Origin: Gammaproteobacteria bacterium | GTDB lineage: Bacteria; Pseudomonadota; Gammaproteobacteria; SZUA-140 | Direction of reading: 5' to 3' | Assembly: GCA_026981935.1 (NCBI GenBank) | Contig: JALSIC010000001.1 | Location: forward strand, 1 to 38,808 | DNA length: 38,808 nucleotides | Part shown: piece after piece, positions 8,986-18,276 of the stretch | Layout: the number at the start of each line of letters is the position of its first letter | Position numbering within the stretch: position 1 is the first letter of the stretch | The notes under the pieces: model-generated | Seen by the model: the letters and a program-made list of their open reading frames with translations, nothing else | Told to the model about the DNA's origin: nothing | The model's database searches: none | Position numbers and translations under genes: made by a program

Positions 8986-10036
8986 CCGGGACATCCCACC
9001 GCCGCTGGTTCTCATCTTGGTCGTCGCGCTGCTGCTCGGCGCCTGCGCCGCGCCGCGCCTGCAGGCGCCGGGAGACATCTCCGTCACCCCGCGACTGTAT
9101 GAGAATCATGCTGTCATGGAAGACGGCTATCGTCTGCCGCTCGGACACTGGCTGCCGGATGGCCGCCCCCTGGCCGTGGTACTGGCCCTGCACGGCTTCA
9201 ATGACTACCACCAGGCATTTGCCATCGTGGGTGAAAAGCTGGCCCGGCACGGCATGGCCCTCTATGCCTACGACCAGCGCGGATTCGGCGCCACGGCGGG
9301 ACGGGGACTGTGGCACGGCACGGCTCGCCTCGCAGAAGATGCCCGCACCCTGGTTTTCCTGTTGCGCCGCAGATACCCGGGCATTCCCCTCTATCTCATG
9401 GGCGAGAGCATGGGCGGGGCCGTGGCCATCGTGGCCCTGACCGCTGTCGATGCGCCACCTGTCGCCGGTGCCGTGCTGATCGCACCCGCCGTCTGGGCGC
9501 GGAACACCATGCCCTGGTACCAGCGGCTCTCATTGTGGCTGGGCGCACACATCATGCCTGCCACCCGCCTCACGGGTGCCAGCCTGAAGATCCGCGCATC
9601 CGACAACGAGGCCATGCTGCGCCGCCTGGGAGAGGATCCCCTGGTGATCCACGCCAGCCGGATCGACACCCTCCATGGCCTGGCCGATCTCATGGATCGG
9701 GCCCTGGCCGCCGCACCGCGCCTGACCACGCCGAGTCTGATTCTCTACGGGCTCAACGACCAGGTCATCCCCAGAAAACCGGTGTGCCGCCTGCTGATGA
9801 AACTGCCACCCCAGGCGCCCTGGCGCTTCGTTCTCTATCCGCAGGGCTATCACATGCTGACGCGGGATCTCGACGGTGCGCGGGTCGTGCAGGACATCAT
9901 GGCCTGGCTGGAGGATCCGGCGGCCTCCCTGCCCTCGGGCAACGAAAGACCCAGAGAACGGCTCGCACAGCAGGTCAACCCCCATTGCGAGCCGTTGTGG
10001 CACACGGCCATGGAAGGGTTGCGGAAAACCGGCTGA
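8951..10036 (+). CDS. Lipoprotein alpha/beta hydrolase, monoacylglycerol-lipase-like
   Basis: The 361-residue protein has a lipoprotein signal with lipobox LLGAC (Cys32). The fold is a Hydrolase_4 (monoacylglycerol lipase-type) alpha/beta hydrolase: oxyanion loop LHGFNDY (81-), nucleophile Ser153 in GESMGG, acid Asp270 in GLNDQVIP, and His301 in GYHML. It probably hydrolyses monoacylglycerols or lysophospholipids on the outer surface of a membrane; the true substrate is unknown. ATG 8951 lies inside the end of the transglycosylase gene, which links lipid turnover with cell-wall turnover in one transcript. It stops only 6 bp from the convergent malic enzyme gene with no visible terminator between them. 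Confidence 0.9.
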   Translation: MWTGRRRNIADSRDIPPPLVLILVVALLLGACAAPRLQAPGDISVTPRLYENHAVMEDGYRLPLGHWLPDGRPLAVVLALHGFNDYHQAFAIVGEKLARHGMALYAYDQRGFGATAGRGLWHGTARLAEDARTLVFLLRRRYPGIPLYLMGESMGGAVAIVALTAVDAPPVAGAVLIAPAVWARNTMPWYQRLSLWLGAHIMPATRLTGASLKIRASDNEAMLRRLGEDPLVIHASRIDTLHGLADLMDRALAAAPRLTTPSLILYGLNDQVIPRKPVCRLLMKLPPQAPWRFVLYPQGYHMLTRDLDGARVVQDIMAWLEDPAASLPSGNERPRERLAQQVNPHCEPLWHTAMEGLRKTG

Positions 10037-10042
10037 GCGGAC

Positions 10043-11338
10043 TCATTCATCCTGTGCCGCGGCAGCGACGGCCAGCGCCACGGCCTCGTGCACGCGCTTG
10101 TCCAGGGGATCGGGCACGAGCTGGCCTTCGCCGGCATGCGCGGCGAGACAGCGCGCCGCTGCGAACAGCATGGCATCGGTAAAAGCGGCGGCGCGCGCAT
10201 CCAGGGCGCCGCGGAACAGGCCGGGAAAGGCCGACACATTGTTGATGCTCTTGCCGTCGGCGGCAAAGGCCGCACCGGCCTGGAGTGCCGCATCCGGCTC
10301 GATTTCCGGGTCGGGATTGGTGAGAGAGAGAATCAACTGGCCGGGCTGCACCAGGGCAGGCGGAATCAGGCCGCGCACGCCGGTGGTGGCCACCACCACG
10401 TCACAGGTCGCCATCACCTCTTCCAGCGTGGCGCGCTCGCCACCCAGGTCCTCCAGGCGCCGCAGTGCGATGGGGTCGGTATCCGTTCCCAGGAGCCGGC
10501 TGACACCGTATTCGAGCAGCAGGCGAGCGATACCGATTCCCGCCGCACCCAGCCCCACCTGACCGACGGTACAATCGCACAGTTCCCGCGCCACCATCCC
10601 AGTGGCACGCAGCAATGCCGCCAGCACCACCACCGCGGTACCGTGCTGGTCATCGTGGAGGACGGGGATGGACAGGCGCTCGCGCAGGGCGCGTTCCACC
10701 TCGAAACAGGCAGGCGCGGCGATATCCTCCAGCTGGATGGCACCGAAGGAGGACGCGACCGCACACAGTGTCTCCACGATGACGCGGGGATCGTGGCTGT
10801 CGATGAGCAGCGGCACGCCGGAAATCCCCGCGAGGGTATGAAACAGGGCCGCCTTGCCCTCCATCACCGGCAGACCCGCCTGCGGGCCGATATCGCCCAG
10901 CCCCAGCACGGCGCTGCCGTTGGTGACGATGGCCACGGTATTGCCCAGGCTGGTGTACTCCCACACCAGTTCCGGCGCGTCGTGAATGGCCAGGCAGACC
11001 CGCGCCACGCCGGGGGTATAGAGATCGCGCAGCAACTGCGGCGTGCTCAGGGGAACCTTGGAGACGGTCTTGATCTTGCCGCCCTGGTGACGGTTGAAGA
11101 CCCGGTCGGAGATCCCCACCAGGGTGGCCACGGGCAGGGCATCGATGCGCGCGAAGATGGACTGGTCCGTATCCTCGTCCATCTCCAGGGTCAGTTCCCA
11201 GGTGGTCTTGTCCTGGGTGCGGTGGATGACCTCCAGGCTGTCCACCGACAGGCCCGCCTCCCCCACCACCTGCAGCACCCGGGCCAGGCTGCCGGGCCTG
11301 CGGTCCACCTCGATGACCAGGATCTCGGGGATCTTCAT
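10043..11338 (-). CDS. NAD(P)-dependent malic enzyme with N-terminal ACT domain
   Basis: This enzyme oxidatively decarboxylates malate to pyruvate. Residues ~1-80 form an ACT-type domain ([20 protein letters not shown]), an amino-acid or ligand sensor. The malic enzyme follows: Tyr107 in YTPGV, Lys162 in MEGKAALF, the metal ligands Glu204-Asp205 and Asp229-Asp230 ([11 protein letters not shown]), and the Rossmann loop [10 protein letters not shown] at 262-271. No phosphotransacetylase domain is attached; total length 431 matches short bacterial malic enzymes plus ACT. Cofactor preference cannot be read from sequence. The gene is separated from the upstream DUF2892 gene by a hairpin, and its own ribosome site is weak. 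Confidence 0.95.
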   Translation of the reverse strand: MKIPEILVIEVDRRPGSLARVLQVVGEAGLSVDSLEVIHRTQDKTTWELTLEMDEDTDQSIFARIDALPVATLVGISDRVFNRHQGGKIKTVSKVPLSTPQLLRDLYTPGVARVCLAIHDAPELVWEYTSLGNTVAIVTNGSAVLGLGDIGPQAGLPVMEGKAALFHTLAGISGVPLLIDSHDPRVIVETLCAVASSFGAIQLEDIAAPACFEVERALRERLSIPVLHDDQHGTAVVVLAALLRATGMVARELCDCTVGQVGLGAAGIGIARLLLEYGVSRLLGTDTDPIALRRLEDLGGERATLEEVMATCDVVVATTGVRGLIPPALVQPGQLILSLTNPDPEIEPDAALQAGAAFAADGKSINNVSAFPGLFRGALDARAAAFTDAMLFAAARCLAAHAGEGQLVPDPLDKRVHEAVALAVAAAAQDE

Positions 11339-11359
11339 CCCGCATAAGATACCCCCTTC

Positions 11360-11391
11360 CCTCCCTCATGTGAACGGGCGCCTGAGGGAGG
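11360..11391 (-). terminator. Hairpin between DUF2892 gene and malic enzyme
   Basis: A 9-bp perfect stem (CCTCCCTCA with TGAGGGAGG) with a 14-base loop lies 9 bp past the DUF2892 stop. There is no U tract in either direction, so it may be a weak terminator or an mRNA-end-stabilising hairpin rather than a classic terminator. Confidence 0.5.
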
Positions 11392-11399
11392 CTGGCAAA

Positions 11400-11585
11400 T
11401 CACTTCTTGCAGGTGCTGACCCCGATGACTTTATAGAGCGGGCACCATCCGATCAGGGCCGTGGCCAGGGGGATGATGCCGATCCAGCCCCAGGGAGTCT
11501 GCGGCCCGATGAAGACCAGGCTGATGAGCACCAGCCCGAGGACGATGCGTACCGTCTTGTCCAGGTTGCCGACATTCGCTTGCAT
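11400..11585 (-). CDS. DUF2892-type small membrane protein
   Basis: The 61-residue protein starts with the family hallmark NVGNLDKTVRIVLG and has two membrane segments (about 12-29 and 31-49) and the C-terminal signature GWCPLYKVIGVSTC with two conserved cysteines. The family includes the membrane part of YgaP rhodanese and often sits beside sulfur- or redox-responsive regulators. The start at 11585 is firm: GGAGGTGATCTC precedes the ATG, a near-perfect Shine-Dalgarno. It lies 114 bp downstream of the Crp/Fnr gene on the same strand, and the palindrome at 11692-11708 lies in its promoter region. Confidence 0.92.
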   Translation of the reverse strand: MQANVGNLDKTVRIVLGLVLISLVFIGPQTPWGWIGIIPLATALIGWCPLYKVIGVSTCKK

Positions 11586-11691
11586 GAGATCACCTCCGTT
11601 TGTCCTTATCCAGTTATCCAGATTTCCCTTTAACTGCATTCCGGGTTTTGCCTTGCGATGCCGGTACCCTACGCCACGGGCATGGCGGTTT

Positions 11692-11708
11692 CTGTGACTT
11701 AGTCACAG
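11692..11708. promoter_or_regulatory. Perfect 17-bp palindrome, candidate Crp/Fnr-family operator
   Basis: CTGTGACTTAGTCACAG is a perfect palindrome centred at 11700, with TGTGA half-sites spaced by five bases. It overlaps the last codons and stop (11699-11701) of the Crp/Fnr gene and lies about 107 bp upstream of the DUF2892 start. TGTGA is the half-site read by regulators with an Arg-Glu-x-x-x-Arg recognition helix, which this neighbour has (REVVSR). Inference; the usual E. coli CRP spacing is six bases. Confidence 0.6.
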
Positions 11709-12373
11709 GCGAGACGGGAGAGTGCCTGCGGGGCATGAATCCTGATGCGCCCCCGTCCCAGGCTCACCCAGCCCCTGCGCTCGAAGTCCTTGAGCAGGCG
11801 GCTCACCACCTCCCGCGCGGAACCCAGCTCCACGGCGATCTCCTGGTGAGTGACACGGACCTCCTCTCCACGTCCCAGCAGATAACGGGCGAGGCGCCTG
11901 TCCAGGCGGCGAAAGGCCAGTTCATCGATGCGCCGCATGAGATCCACCAGACGCCGTCCCATGGCGGCGAAGACGAAATCACGCACGGCCTCGCAGGCCA
12001 GGGCCTGGCGAAAGATCGCGGCCGGTGCCAGGGCCGCACGCAATGCCGTCTCGACAATGCCCTCGGCGGGATATGCCGATACCCCCAGCAGGCAGCTGGT
12101 GGTGAGGATACAGGTCTCACCCTGCCTGACGCGATAGAGCACGATTTCATTGCCTTCCTCATCCAGATACTGCACCCGGATACCGCCTTCCAGAACCAGC
12201 ACGAAATGCCGGCAGGGATCCCCTGCCTGGAAGAGGCGCTCGCCCGCAGGGGCACGGAAATCCACGGCATGCCGGGCGATGAGCTGCCATCCGGGCTCAC
12301 GCAAGGCCGTGGCACCCAGCATGGCGACCAGGGGGGCACGCAAAAGATCTTCGTCCAGCTCCGCACCGCTCAT
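11699..12373 (-). CDS. Crp/Fnr family transcription regulator
   Basis: The 224-residue protein has a cyclic-nucleotide-binding-like beta barrel (about 30-125), a dimerisation helix (about 125-160), and a C-terminal winged helix (about 165-215). The recognition helix is GSAREVVSRLLKDF, carrying Arg187, Glu188 and Arg192 at the positions CRP uses for TGTGA half-sites, and Ser191-Arg192 as in FNR. Cys54, Cys88, Cys94 and Cys127 are present in the sensor domain but do not form the FNR N-terminal iron-sulfur motif, so the signal is unclear. ATG 12373 has AGGA six bases upstream. It is divergent from the 12501 gene and precedes the DUF2892 gene. Confidence 0.9.
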   Translation of the reverse strand: MSGAELDEDLLRAPLVAMLGATALREPGWQLIARHAVDFRAPAGERLFQAGDPCRHFVLVLEGGIRVQYLDEEGNEIVLYRVRQGETCILTTSCLLGVSAYPAEGIVETALRAALAPAAIFRQALACEAVRDFVFAAMGRRLVDLMRRIDELAFRRLDRRLARYLLGRGEEVRVTHQEIAVELGSAREVVSRLLKDFERRGWVSLGRGRIRIHAPQALSRLACD

Positions 12374-12500
12374 GAAAAATCCTGCATGGGAAAATCCCGT
12401 CTCGTCCAATGGGCGAAAGGCGAGCACCCGTGCATGCACTGGCCTCGGCAATTCTGCTAATCTATGCCCAGTACTTTACATCAAGTTGAGGAGCAGCCCC
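12374..12500. promoter_or_regulatory. Divergent promoter region
   Basis: These 127 bp separate two divergent starts (Crp/Fnr at 12373 and the Gly-rich-tail gene at 12501) and must carry both promoters. I do not see a confident operator here; ATCAA at 12480-12484 is only an FNR-like half-site. Confidence 0.45.
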
Positions 12501-12947
12501 ATGGAAAAACTCGACATCAAAGACAGCCTGCGGATGAATCCGGATGCGCTCTATCGTGAAGAGGTCTTCACCGACCGCCGCACCGGCACCCTGCGCCGCC
12601 TCACGCCCGTCACCGCCGAGGGCCAGACGGACCCCACCCGCAGCGTGCTCTATGTGGGCAGCACGCAGATCCTCACCGCCCTGGGCACACTCCCCATCAC
12701 CTTCGAGATCGAGGCCGCGAGCCTTGGCGAGGCGGCCGGCAAGTTCGCCGGCGCGGCGGAACGCGCCGTCGAAGAAACCATGAAGGAACTGGAAGAACTG
12801 CGCAGGGAGGCCTCTTCGCGCATCGTGGTTCCCGAAGCCGGTGCAGGTTCAGGTGGAATGGGCGGCCTGGGCGGCCTGGGTGGCCCGGGCGGGGTCGGCG
12901 GACCGGGAGGACTTGGGGGGCCGGGCGGCGGCATCCAGATCCCCTGA
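12501..12947 (+). CDS. Conserved cytoplasmic protein with Gly-rich C-terminal tail
   Basis: The 148-residue protein has no signal peptide. The first ~115 residues form a soluble alpha/beta domain (DALYREEVFTDRRTGTLRR, then YVGSTQILTALGTLPITFEI), ending in a charged helix (VEETMKELEELRREASS). The last ~30 residues are almost only Gly, Leu, Pro and Val in GG-x steps and look disordered. I recall similar proteins in purple sulfur bacteria, all without function. ATG 12501 has GAGGAG at a good distance. It is transcribed divergently from the Crp/Fnr gene and may be its target. Confidence 0.85.
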   Translation: MEKLDIKDSLRMNPDALYREEVFTDRRTGTLRRLTPVTAEGQTDPTRSVLYVGSTQILTALGTLPITFEIEAASLGEAAGKFAGAAERAVEETMKELEELRREASSRIVVPEAGAGSGGMGGLGGLGGPGGVGGPGGLGGPGGGIQIP

Positions 12948-13028
12948 TCAGCGGGATTTCAGCAGAACCGTTCAGGGGCCGCGAACACGGGTATCCCTTA
13001 TCAACATTGAGGATGGCTGACGGCCGTC

Positions 13029-13113
13029 GTGTGGCCTGGATGCAGGCCCCGAGGGCCGGAATCCAGGGAAAAGCGCCATCTATCCCCGGACTTCGCTTCT
13101 CATCGGGCTACAC
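13029..13113 (+). repeat. REP-like family B repeat, copy 1
   Basis: The unit begins GTGTGGCCTGGATGCAGG and ends CATCGGGCTACAC, so its ends pair as a REP-like hairpin. Together with its flank it shares a 33-bp identical stretch (13014-13046) with 33097-33129. This is part of a 1-kb stretch without genes (12948-13950) filled by families A and B. Confidence 0.8.
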
Positions 13114-13247
13114 ATGCCATGCATTCAGGTAACCCTCAACAATTCAGAGACCTTGACTTTCCATCCCCTTCTCTGCTATTTCCCACGCACCTCCTTTTCA
13201 TTTGTCATTCCGACCACATTCCCCTGTCATTTCGACCACATTCCCCT

Positions 13248-13889
13248 GTCATTTCGACCGAAGGGAGGAATCCTGTCCTCTGCCCCCCCAAGATTCCTCG
13301 CTGCGCTCGGAATGACGAAGAAGTGTTATTTCGACGACATTTCCCTGTCATTCGACCTCACTCCTTATGTTGTCATTTCGACCGAAGGGAGAAATCTTAT
13401 GCCGGCAGCCCAAGATTCCTCGCTGCGCTCGGAATGACAGGGGCAGGGTCATTCCCACCATACTTCGTTGTCATTCCTGAGACGCCTCCCTTGTCATTTC
13501 GACCATCACCTCCTTGTCATTTCGAGCTCATTTTTCTTGTCATTTCGACCGAAGGGAGAAATCCTGTCCTCTGCCCCCCAAGATTCCTCGCTGCGCTCGG
13601 AATGACGAAGAAGTGTTATTTCGACGACATTTCCCTGTCATTCGACCTCACTCCTTATGTTGTCATTTCGACCGAAGGGAGAAATCCTGTCCTCTGCCCC
13701 CCAAGATTCCTCGCTGCGCTCGGAATGACGAAGAAGTGTTATTTCGACGACATTTCCCTGTCATTCGACCTCACTCCTTATGTTGTCATTTCGACCGAAG
13801 GGAGAAATCCTGTCCTCTGCCCCCCAAGATTCCTCGCTGCGCTCGGAATGACAGGGATACTGTCATTTCCCTCTGCGCTCGAAATGACA
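13248..13889 (+). repeat. Family A palindromic repeat array
   Basis: Five full units of 67-69 bp lie at 13248-13316, 13372-13438, 13539-13606, 13662-13729 and 13785-13852, and a mini-unit at 13861-13889. Each runs from GTCATTTCGACCGAAGGGAG to GCTGCGCTCGGAATGAC; the two 25-base arms match at 20 positions when folded. Solitary left half-units (GTCATTTCGACC plus variants) fill the gaps. Open frames through it give strings such as RFLAALGMT, which I regard as spurious. Confidence 0.93.
13539..13852 (+). repeat. 123-bp tandem repeat inside the family A array
   Basis: The last three palindromes start at 13539, 13662 and 13785, exactly 123 bp apart, and include an identical spacer beginning CGAAGAAGTGTTATTTCGAC. 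The same spacer also follows the first palindrome (from 13315). The period equals 41 codons, so frames stay open through the array without coding. Confidence 0.9.
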
Positions 13890-13950
13890 GGTGTTACTTG
13901 GATGACAGGCATCACTTGGAACGCCCCCCACTGAAACCAACAAACCTCAA

Positions 13951-16290
13951 CTATTGAGACTCACACTGACGGTGGTCGTACAACCCGATGCATGCACTCG
14001 GGGCCGGAATCCGGGGAAGGCGCCGTTCATCCCGGATTTCGCTGCGCTTCATCGGGCCACGCATGTTTAATAATTCCGAAATCTTTGCCAGCAGGCTGTT
14101 CATGTCGATGGGCTTGGAAAGGAAGGCAGCGATACCCGCCTCCCTTGCACTGTTTTCATCCACCAGATCACTGAAACCCGAGCAGAGGATCACCGGCAGA
14201 TCAGGGCGTCGCGCGCGCATGCAGGCTGCAAGGCGCAGACCGCTCATGCCCGGCATGGTCTGATCCGTGATCACCAGATCCAGGTCGCCGGGATCGGCCT
14301 CGAACCGGGCCAGGGCCTGGCGGGGATCTTCGCTGACCTCCACCTCGTAACCCTGTGCCTCCAGAAGTTCCTTGAGAAACCTGCCTATGGCGGCTTCATC
14401 GTCAACCACCAGGATCCGCGCCGGAAAGGCAGCGGTATTTGTGGCCTCTTCCCTATCCTCGCCTGCATCCGGCAGTTCTCCTTCCTGTGCAGGCAGCAGA
14501 ATCCGGAATTCGCTGCCCTGGCCCGGCGCCGATTCGAGGAGAATGTGGCCGCCATGGCTGTGTACGATCCCATGCACTGCGGACAAACCCATGCCCGTCC
14601 CCTCGCCGACTTCCTTGGTTGTGAAGAAGGGGTCAAATATCCTGGCCTGCTGATCGGCATTCATGCCGCAGCCGTTGTCCTTCACGGCAAGCACGACGAA
14701 ATCACCCCGAATCTGCCGATGACAGGAAGCGCAGCGGACCCCGGCGGTTTTCAAGGAACGAACGTCCAGGGTCAGGGTACCCTCGCCCTGCAGGGCGTCA
14801 CGGGCATTGACACAGAGATTGACGAGCACCTGCTGGAGCTGGGCGGCATCGGCCCGCACCGGCGGCAGCGCCTGTCCACCACCAGGCGGCACGATGCGAA
14901 TGCTGCTGGGCAAGAGAGCGCTCAACATCTTCACGCTCTCCTCCACCAGGTCAGACACTGAAAGGAGCACGGGATTGCCCTGGCTCGAACGGCTGAAATC
15001 CAGCATCTGCCTCACCAGGTCTCGCGCCCGCTCACCGGCCTGGATGACCTCCTGGAGATACCCTCTCTGTTTCTCCTGATCCTTGCCCAGGCTGTCGCGG
15101 GCCAGGGCGGCATAACCCAGGATGCTGGCAAGGATATTGTTGAAGTCATGGGCGATGCCGCCGGTGAGCTGACCGATGGCCTCCATCTTCTGTGCCTGGC
15201 GCAGGCGGGCCTCGCCGAGGGCCAGTTCGCGCCGGGAACGGACGAACACCCAGCTCAGGATGAAGAGCAGGATCAGGGAGAATGCGGTCAGGCCGCTGAC
15301 CGCATAGTGCGTGGGGGCGAGGTGGTCATAAACCTCCGCACGCTCAATTTCGGTGGCGATACCCAGTCCCAGGTTTTCGTCCCACAGCCAGGCGCCGATG
15401 ACCGGCACCCCCCGGTAATTGAGGTAGCCGTCCAGATCCATACCCCTGGCATGGGCCACCCCGCCCCGCTGGTGCAGTCCCGCCAGGGCATTGATGACAG
15501 GGTTGCGCAGGCGCAGATTGAGAATCCCCGCCTCGTTCCGGCCCAGTATCCCACTGCGGCGCAGGGCCTCATCGAAACGGCTCTCGCTGATCAACAGGCC
15601 GCGGCGGTCGAAGGCATAGGTCTCCCCGGTATTCCCCAGTCGTCCCTGGCGAAAGATCCGGGTGAAATCCTCGGCGGGATTGATGCGGAAGGTAAGCAGC
15701 GCCATTACCCGGCCGTCGTCGTCACGGATGGGCGCACCGGCGAACATGGTGGGCAGACCCGCCCGCAGATGCCCCCGGCTGTCGGGCAAGGGCACGTCAG
15801 AACGCCGCGGCAGGCTGAGCGCGGCCTCTCCGCCCCACATCGTGTCCAGGATGTTGCCCTGCATCGCCAGCAGATTGGTCACGCCGATGTTTTCATCCCG
15901 GGTGGAGCTGAGATTGATGTTGCCGGGCCCGATGATGAAAAAACCCTGGTAACCCATGGCATCCAGGAGGGGCTGGAGGCTTTCCCGCAGGCCTTGCTGC
16001 AAGGGCGAATGCACCAGTGCCTGGCGCCTGGGCGGGATCTCGAGCAGTCCGCGGGCAAACTCCACCACTTCCTGCGCATTGGCCCAGATCGTCGCAGTGG
16101 CCAGATGTGCACGTCCCCAGGAGTTCACGGCCTGGTGGCTGGTTTCCAGGATCGTCGCCAGGGTCTGTGCCTCCCGGGCACGATGATCCTCACGGATGAA
16201 CCGCTGCACTCCCCAGGCCGCGATGATCAACGCAAGTGCGGCGACTATCACAAGCACCAGGAGATTGCGCGTTGATGTATGTTTCTCCAT
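13951..16290 (-). CDS. Hybrid sensor histidine kinase with receiver domain
   Basis: The 779-residue protein senses an unknown signal at the membrane and relays phosphate. Membrane segments at about 9-28 and 329-350 flank a ~300-residue periplasmic Cache-like sensor. A HisKA helix pair carries the phospho-acceptor His381 in GGIAHDFNNILASILG. The ATPase domain has N-box Asn491/Asn495, DNGCGM at 538-543 and a GTGMGLS lid. A receiver domain (625-742) has acceptor Asp676 and Lys726. CASCH at 520-524 lies in the cytoplasmic ATPase domain, so it is not a haem site but perhaps a metal knuckle. Residues from about 744 on are encoded by family B repeat DNA, so the C-terminus is foreign to the family. 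GGGGAGAGG precedes the ATG. No output regulator is adjacent; the TRAP operon lies upstream. Confidence 0.95.
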   Translation of the reverse strand: MEKHTSTRNLLVLVIVAALALIIAAWGVQRFIREDHRAREAQTLATILETSHQAVNSWGRAHLATATIWANAQEVVEFARGLLEIPPRRQALVHSPLQQGLRESLQPLLDAMGYQGFFIIGPGNINLSSTRDENIGVTNLLAMQGNILDTMWGGEAALSLPRRSDVPLPDSRGHLRAGLPTMFAGAPIRDDDGRVMALLTFRINPAEDFTRIFRQGRLGNTGETYAFDRRGLLISESRFDEALRRSGILGRNEAGILNLRLRNPVINALAGLHQRGGVAHARGMDLDGYLNYRGVPVIGAWLWDENLGLGIATEIERAEVYDHLAPTHYAVSGLTAFSLILLFILSWVFVRSRRELALGEARLRQAQKMEAIGQLTGGIAHDFNNILASILGYAALARDSLGKDQEKQRGYLQEVIQAGERARDLVRQMLDFSRSSQGNPVLLSVSDLVEESVKMLSALLPSSIRIVPPGGGQALPPVRADAAQLQQVLVNLCVNARDALQGEGTLTLDVRSLKTAGVRCASCHRQIRGDFVVLAVKDNGCGMNADQQARIFDPFFTTKEVGEGTGMGLSAVHGIVHSHGGHILLESAPGQGSEFRILLPAQEGELPDAGEDREEATNTAAFPARILVVDDEAAIGRFLKELLEAQGYEVEVSEDPRQALARFEADPGDLDLVITDQTMPGMSGLRLAACMRARRPDLPVILCSGFSDLVDENSAREAGIAAFLSKPIDMNSLLAKISELLNMRGPMKRSEIRDERRLPRIPAPSACIGLYDHRQCESQ
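13976..14062 (-). repeat. REP-like family B repeat, copy 2, inside the kinase gene end
   Basis: The unit has CCGGAATCC and CCCGGATTTCGCTGCGCTTC arms and ends in ATCGGGCCACGC. It lies within the kinase reading frame and encodes its last ~36 residues. The stop codon at 13951-13953 sits in the conserved tail (13948-13966) of the family A module. Confidence 0.8.
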
Positions 16291-16371
16291 CCTCTCCCCG
16301 CGAGTCCAGGAAACTGAGGCTTTCCTTCAGGTACTATCGCCCGAACGGGGAAGAATATAAGGATTTTACTT

Positions 16372-16387
16372 ATCAGAATTTTCTGAT
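16372..16387. promoter_or_regulatory. Short palindrome between TRAP operon and kinase
   Basis: ATCAGAATTTTCTGAT has 7-bp perfect arms with a two-base centre in an AT-rich patch 12 bp past the DctM stop and 80 bp upstream of the kinase start. It could be an operator for the kinase gene or a weak transcription end. Low certainty. Confidence 0.35.
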
Positions 16388-16399
16388 TTTAGCGACCTG

Positions 16400-17671
16400 T
16401 CAACGCCCGATGAGACGGAGGGACAGGGCCGGCCAGTAGGTGATGACGAGGACGGTGATCAGGAGCAGGAAAAAGAACGGCAGCGTGGCGCGATAGAGCT
16501 GCATCACCGGCTTTTTGAAACGGTAACTGGCGATGAACAGGTTCATGCCCACCGGTGGCGTGAAATAGCCGATCTGCATGTTGGCCAGAAAGATGATGCC
16601 CAGGTGCACGGGATCGATGCCATAACCAAGGGCAATGGGCAGCAGCAGGGGTACCATGATCACCAGGGCCGAGAAGATGTCCAGCATGGTGCCGAGAACG
16701 AGGAGAAAGACATTGAGCAGGATGAGAAAGGTCAGGGGATCGCTGATATAGGACTTGATCGTCTCGAACAGTCGCGTGGGCACCTCGGCATCGATGAGAT
16801 AATTGGTGGAGGCAAGCGAAGCGCCGAGAATGACCAGGATGGCGCCCACCAGCACCATGGACTCGCGCATGACCCTGGGCAGCTGGCGCAGCCCGACCTC
16901 GCGGTAGATGAAGACCTCGACCACCAGCACGTAGAGGGCCGTCACGGCCGCGGCCTCCGAGACGGCGAAATAGCCGCTGTAGATGCCGCCCAGGACGAGA
17001 AACGGCAGGGGAATCTCCCACTTCGCCTCGCGCAGCGCGGCCCAGGCCTCGCCGGCGTCGAAGGGGATCAAGGGCTGGCCGCGGTTGACCCACAGGCTCC
17101 AGGCCGCAAGCACCGCGAGCATGAGCAGGCCCGGCAGGATGCCCGCAAGGAACATCTCGTCCACGGACACCGGCGTGCCCACCGCCAGCTGCTGGGCGAT
17201 GACGGCATACAGGATCAAGGGCAGGGATGGCGCGAACAGCACGCCCAGGCTGCCGGAGGTGGTGATCAGCCCCAGGTTGAAATTGTCCCGGAAGCCCGCC
17301 TCGCGCAGCGCGGGATAGAGCAGCGCCCCCAGGGCCACGATGGTGACGCCGGAGGCCCCGGTGAAGGCGGTGAAAAAAGCACAGGCCACCAGGGCGACGA
17401 CGGCCAGCCCTCCCGGCATCCACCCCAGCAAGGCCCGCGTGATGCGCACCAGGCGCCGGGGGGCGCGGCTCTCGCTCAGCAGATAACCGGCAAAGGTGAA
17501 AAGGGGTATGGCCAGCAGCACCGGCATCTCTGCCAGGCGGTAGAACTCGATGGCGACCACGGACAGCTCGATCTCGGCAAAGTGGAAACCCAGCAGGGCC
17601 GAGGCCATGATCACCGCAAACAGCGGCGCACCCAGCAGGGCCACGAGCAACAGCAACAGCGCGACGGTCAT
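16400..17671 (-). CDS. dctM: TRAP transporter large permease (DctM type)
   Basis: The 423-residue protein is the ion-coupled channel subunit of a TRAP transporter, with about 12 hydrophobic segments across the inner membrane. The family-typical loops FFTAFTGASGVTIVALG and ANMQIGYFTPPVGMNLFI are present. Its start overlaps the small permease stop by four bases (ATGA). Sodium or proton coupling to solute uptake is the known role of the family; the solute is not known. It is the last gene of the TRAP operon. Confidence 0.97.
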   Translation of the reverse strand: MTVALLLLLVALLGAPLFAVIMASALLGFHFAEIELSVVAIEFYRLAEMPVLLAIPLFTFAGYLLSESRAPRRLVRITRALLGWMPGGLAVVALVACAFFTAFTGASGVTIVALGALLYPALREAGFRDNFNLGLITTSGSLGVLFAPSLPLILYAVIAQQLAVGTPVSVDEMFLAGILPGLLMLAVLAAWSLWVNRGQPLIPFDAGEAWAALREAKWEIPLPFLVLGGIYSGYFAVSEAAAVTALYVLVVEVFIYREVGLRQLPRVMRESMVLVGAILVILGASLASTNYLIDAEVPTRLFETIKSYISDPLTFLILLNVFLLVLGTMLDIFSALVIMVPLLLPIALGYGIDPVHLGIIFLANMQIGYFTPPVGMNLFIASYRFKKPVMQLYRATLPFFFLLLITVLVITYWPALSLRLIGR

Positions 17672-18276
17672 GGTGTCCCGGAAACCGCCATGAACCGCCG
17701 CACACTGCGAAAGAAATCACCCAGGTAGCGCAATGCCATGATGGCGAAGCCGGCGGGTATGACGGTCTCCACCCACCAGGCCGGCACATTGGCGAAGGCC
17801 ATCACCTCCGCCTCCCGGTCCATCTGCACCAGGCTCAGGCTGTAATAACTCACGGCGACACAGACCGTCACCGTGAACAGATCCGTCACCAGCCGCGCAG
17901 CGGCCTGCCAGCGGGGCGGGAGATAACGTGACAGGAGGTCGATGGTGATGTGATTGCCGCCGCGGCTCGCCACCACGGCGCCCAGCAGCCCCACCCACAA
18001 CACCATGACCCGCAGCAGGGGATCGCCCCACACCAGGCCGATATCCAGGAGGTTGCGCAGGAAGATTTGGGCGGCGGCCAGCACGATCATGGCCGACAGC
18101 AGCAGTACCAGGAGGGCATCCTCCAGCCAGGCGGTCGCCTTGCGGAAAGACCTCAGCCAAGGGGGCTCAGGCTGCGGTGGAGGCAGTCCTGGCGTCTCCT
18201 GGCCGGTTGTCGATCCCGCAATCGATTCTGTTGTCGACTTTGTTATCGATTCAGGGGTGTCTGGCGCGGAATTCAT
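17668..18276 (-). CDS. dctQ: TRAP transporter small permease (DctQ type)
   Basis: The 202-residue protein has four membrane segments after an unusual ~40-residue Ser/Thr/Pro/Glu-rich cytoplasmic head. The core shows RNLLDIGLVWGDPLLRVMVLW and the SRGGNHITIDLLSRYL loop of DctQ proteins. It pairs with DctM in the membrane. The start overlaps the dctP stop by 26 bp. The head is encoded by Ser/Thr repeats and may be dispensable. Confidence 0.93.
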   Translation of the reverse strand: MNSAPDTPESITKSTTESIAGSTTGQETPGLPPPQPEPPWLRSFRKATAWLEDALLVLLLSAMIVLAAAQIFLRNLLDIGLVWGDPLLRVMVLWVGLLGAVVASRGGNHITIDLLSRYLPPRWQAAARLVTDLFTVTVCVAVSYYSLSLVQMDREAEVMAFANVPAWWVETVIPAGFAIMALRYLGDFFRSVRRFMAVSGTP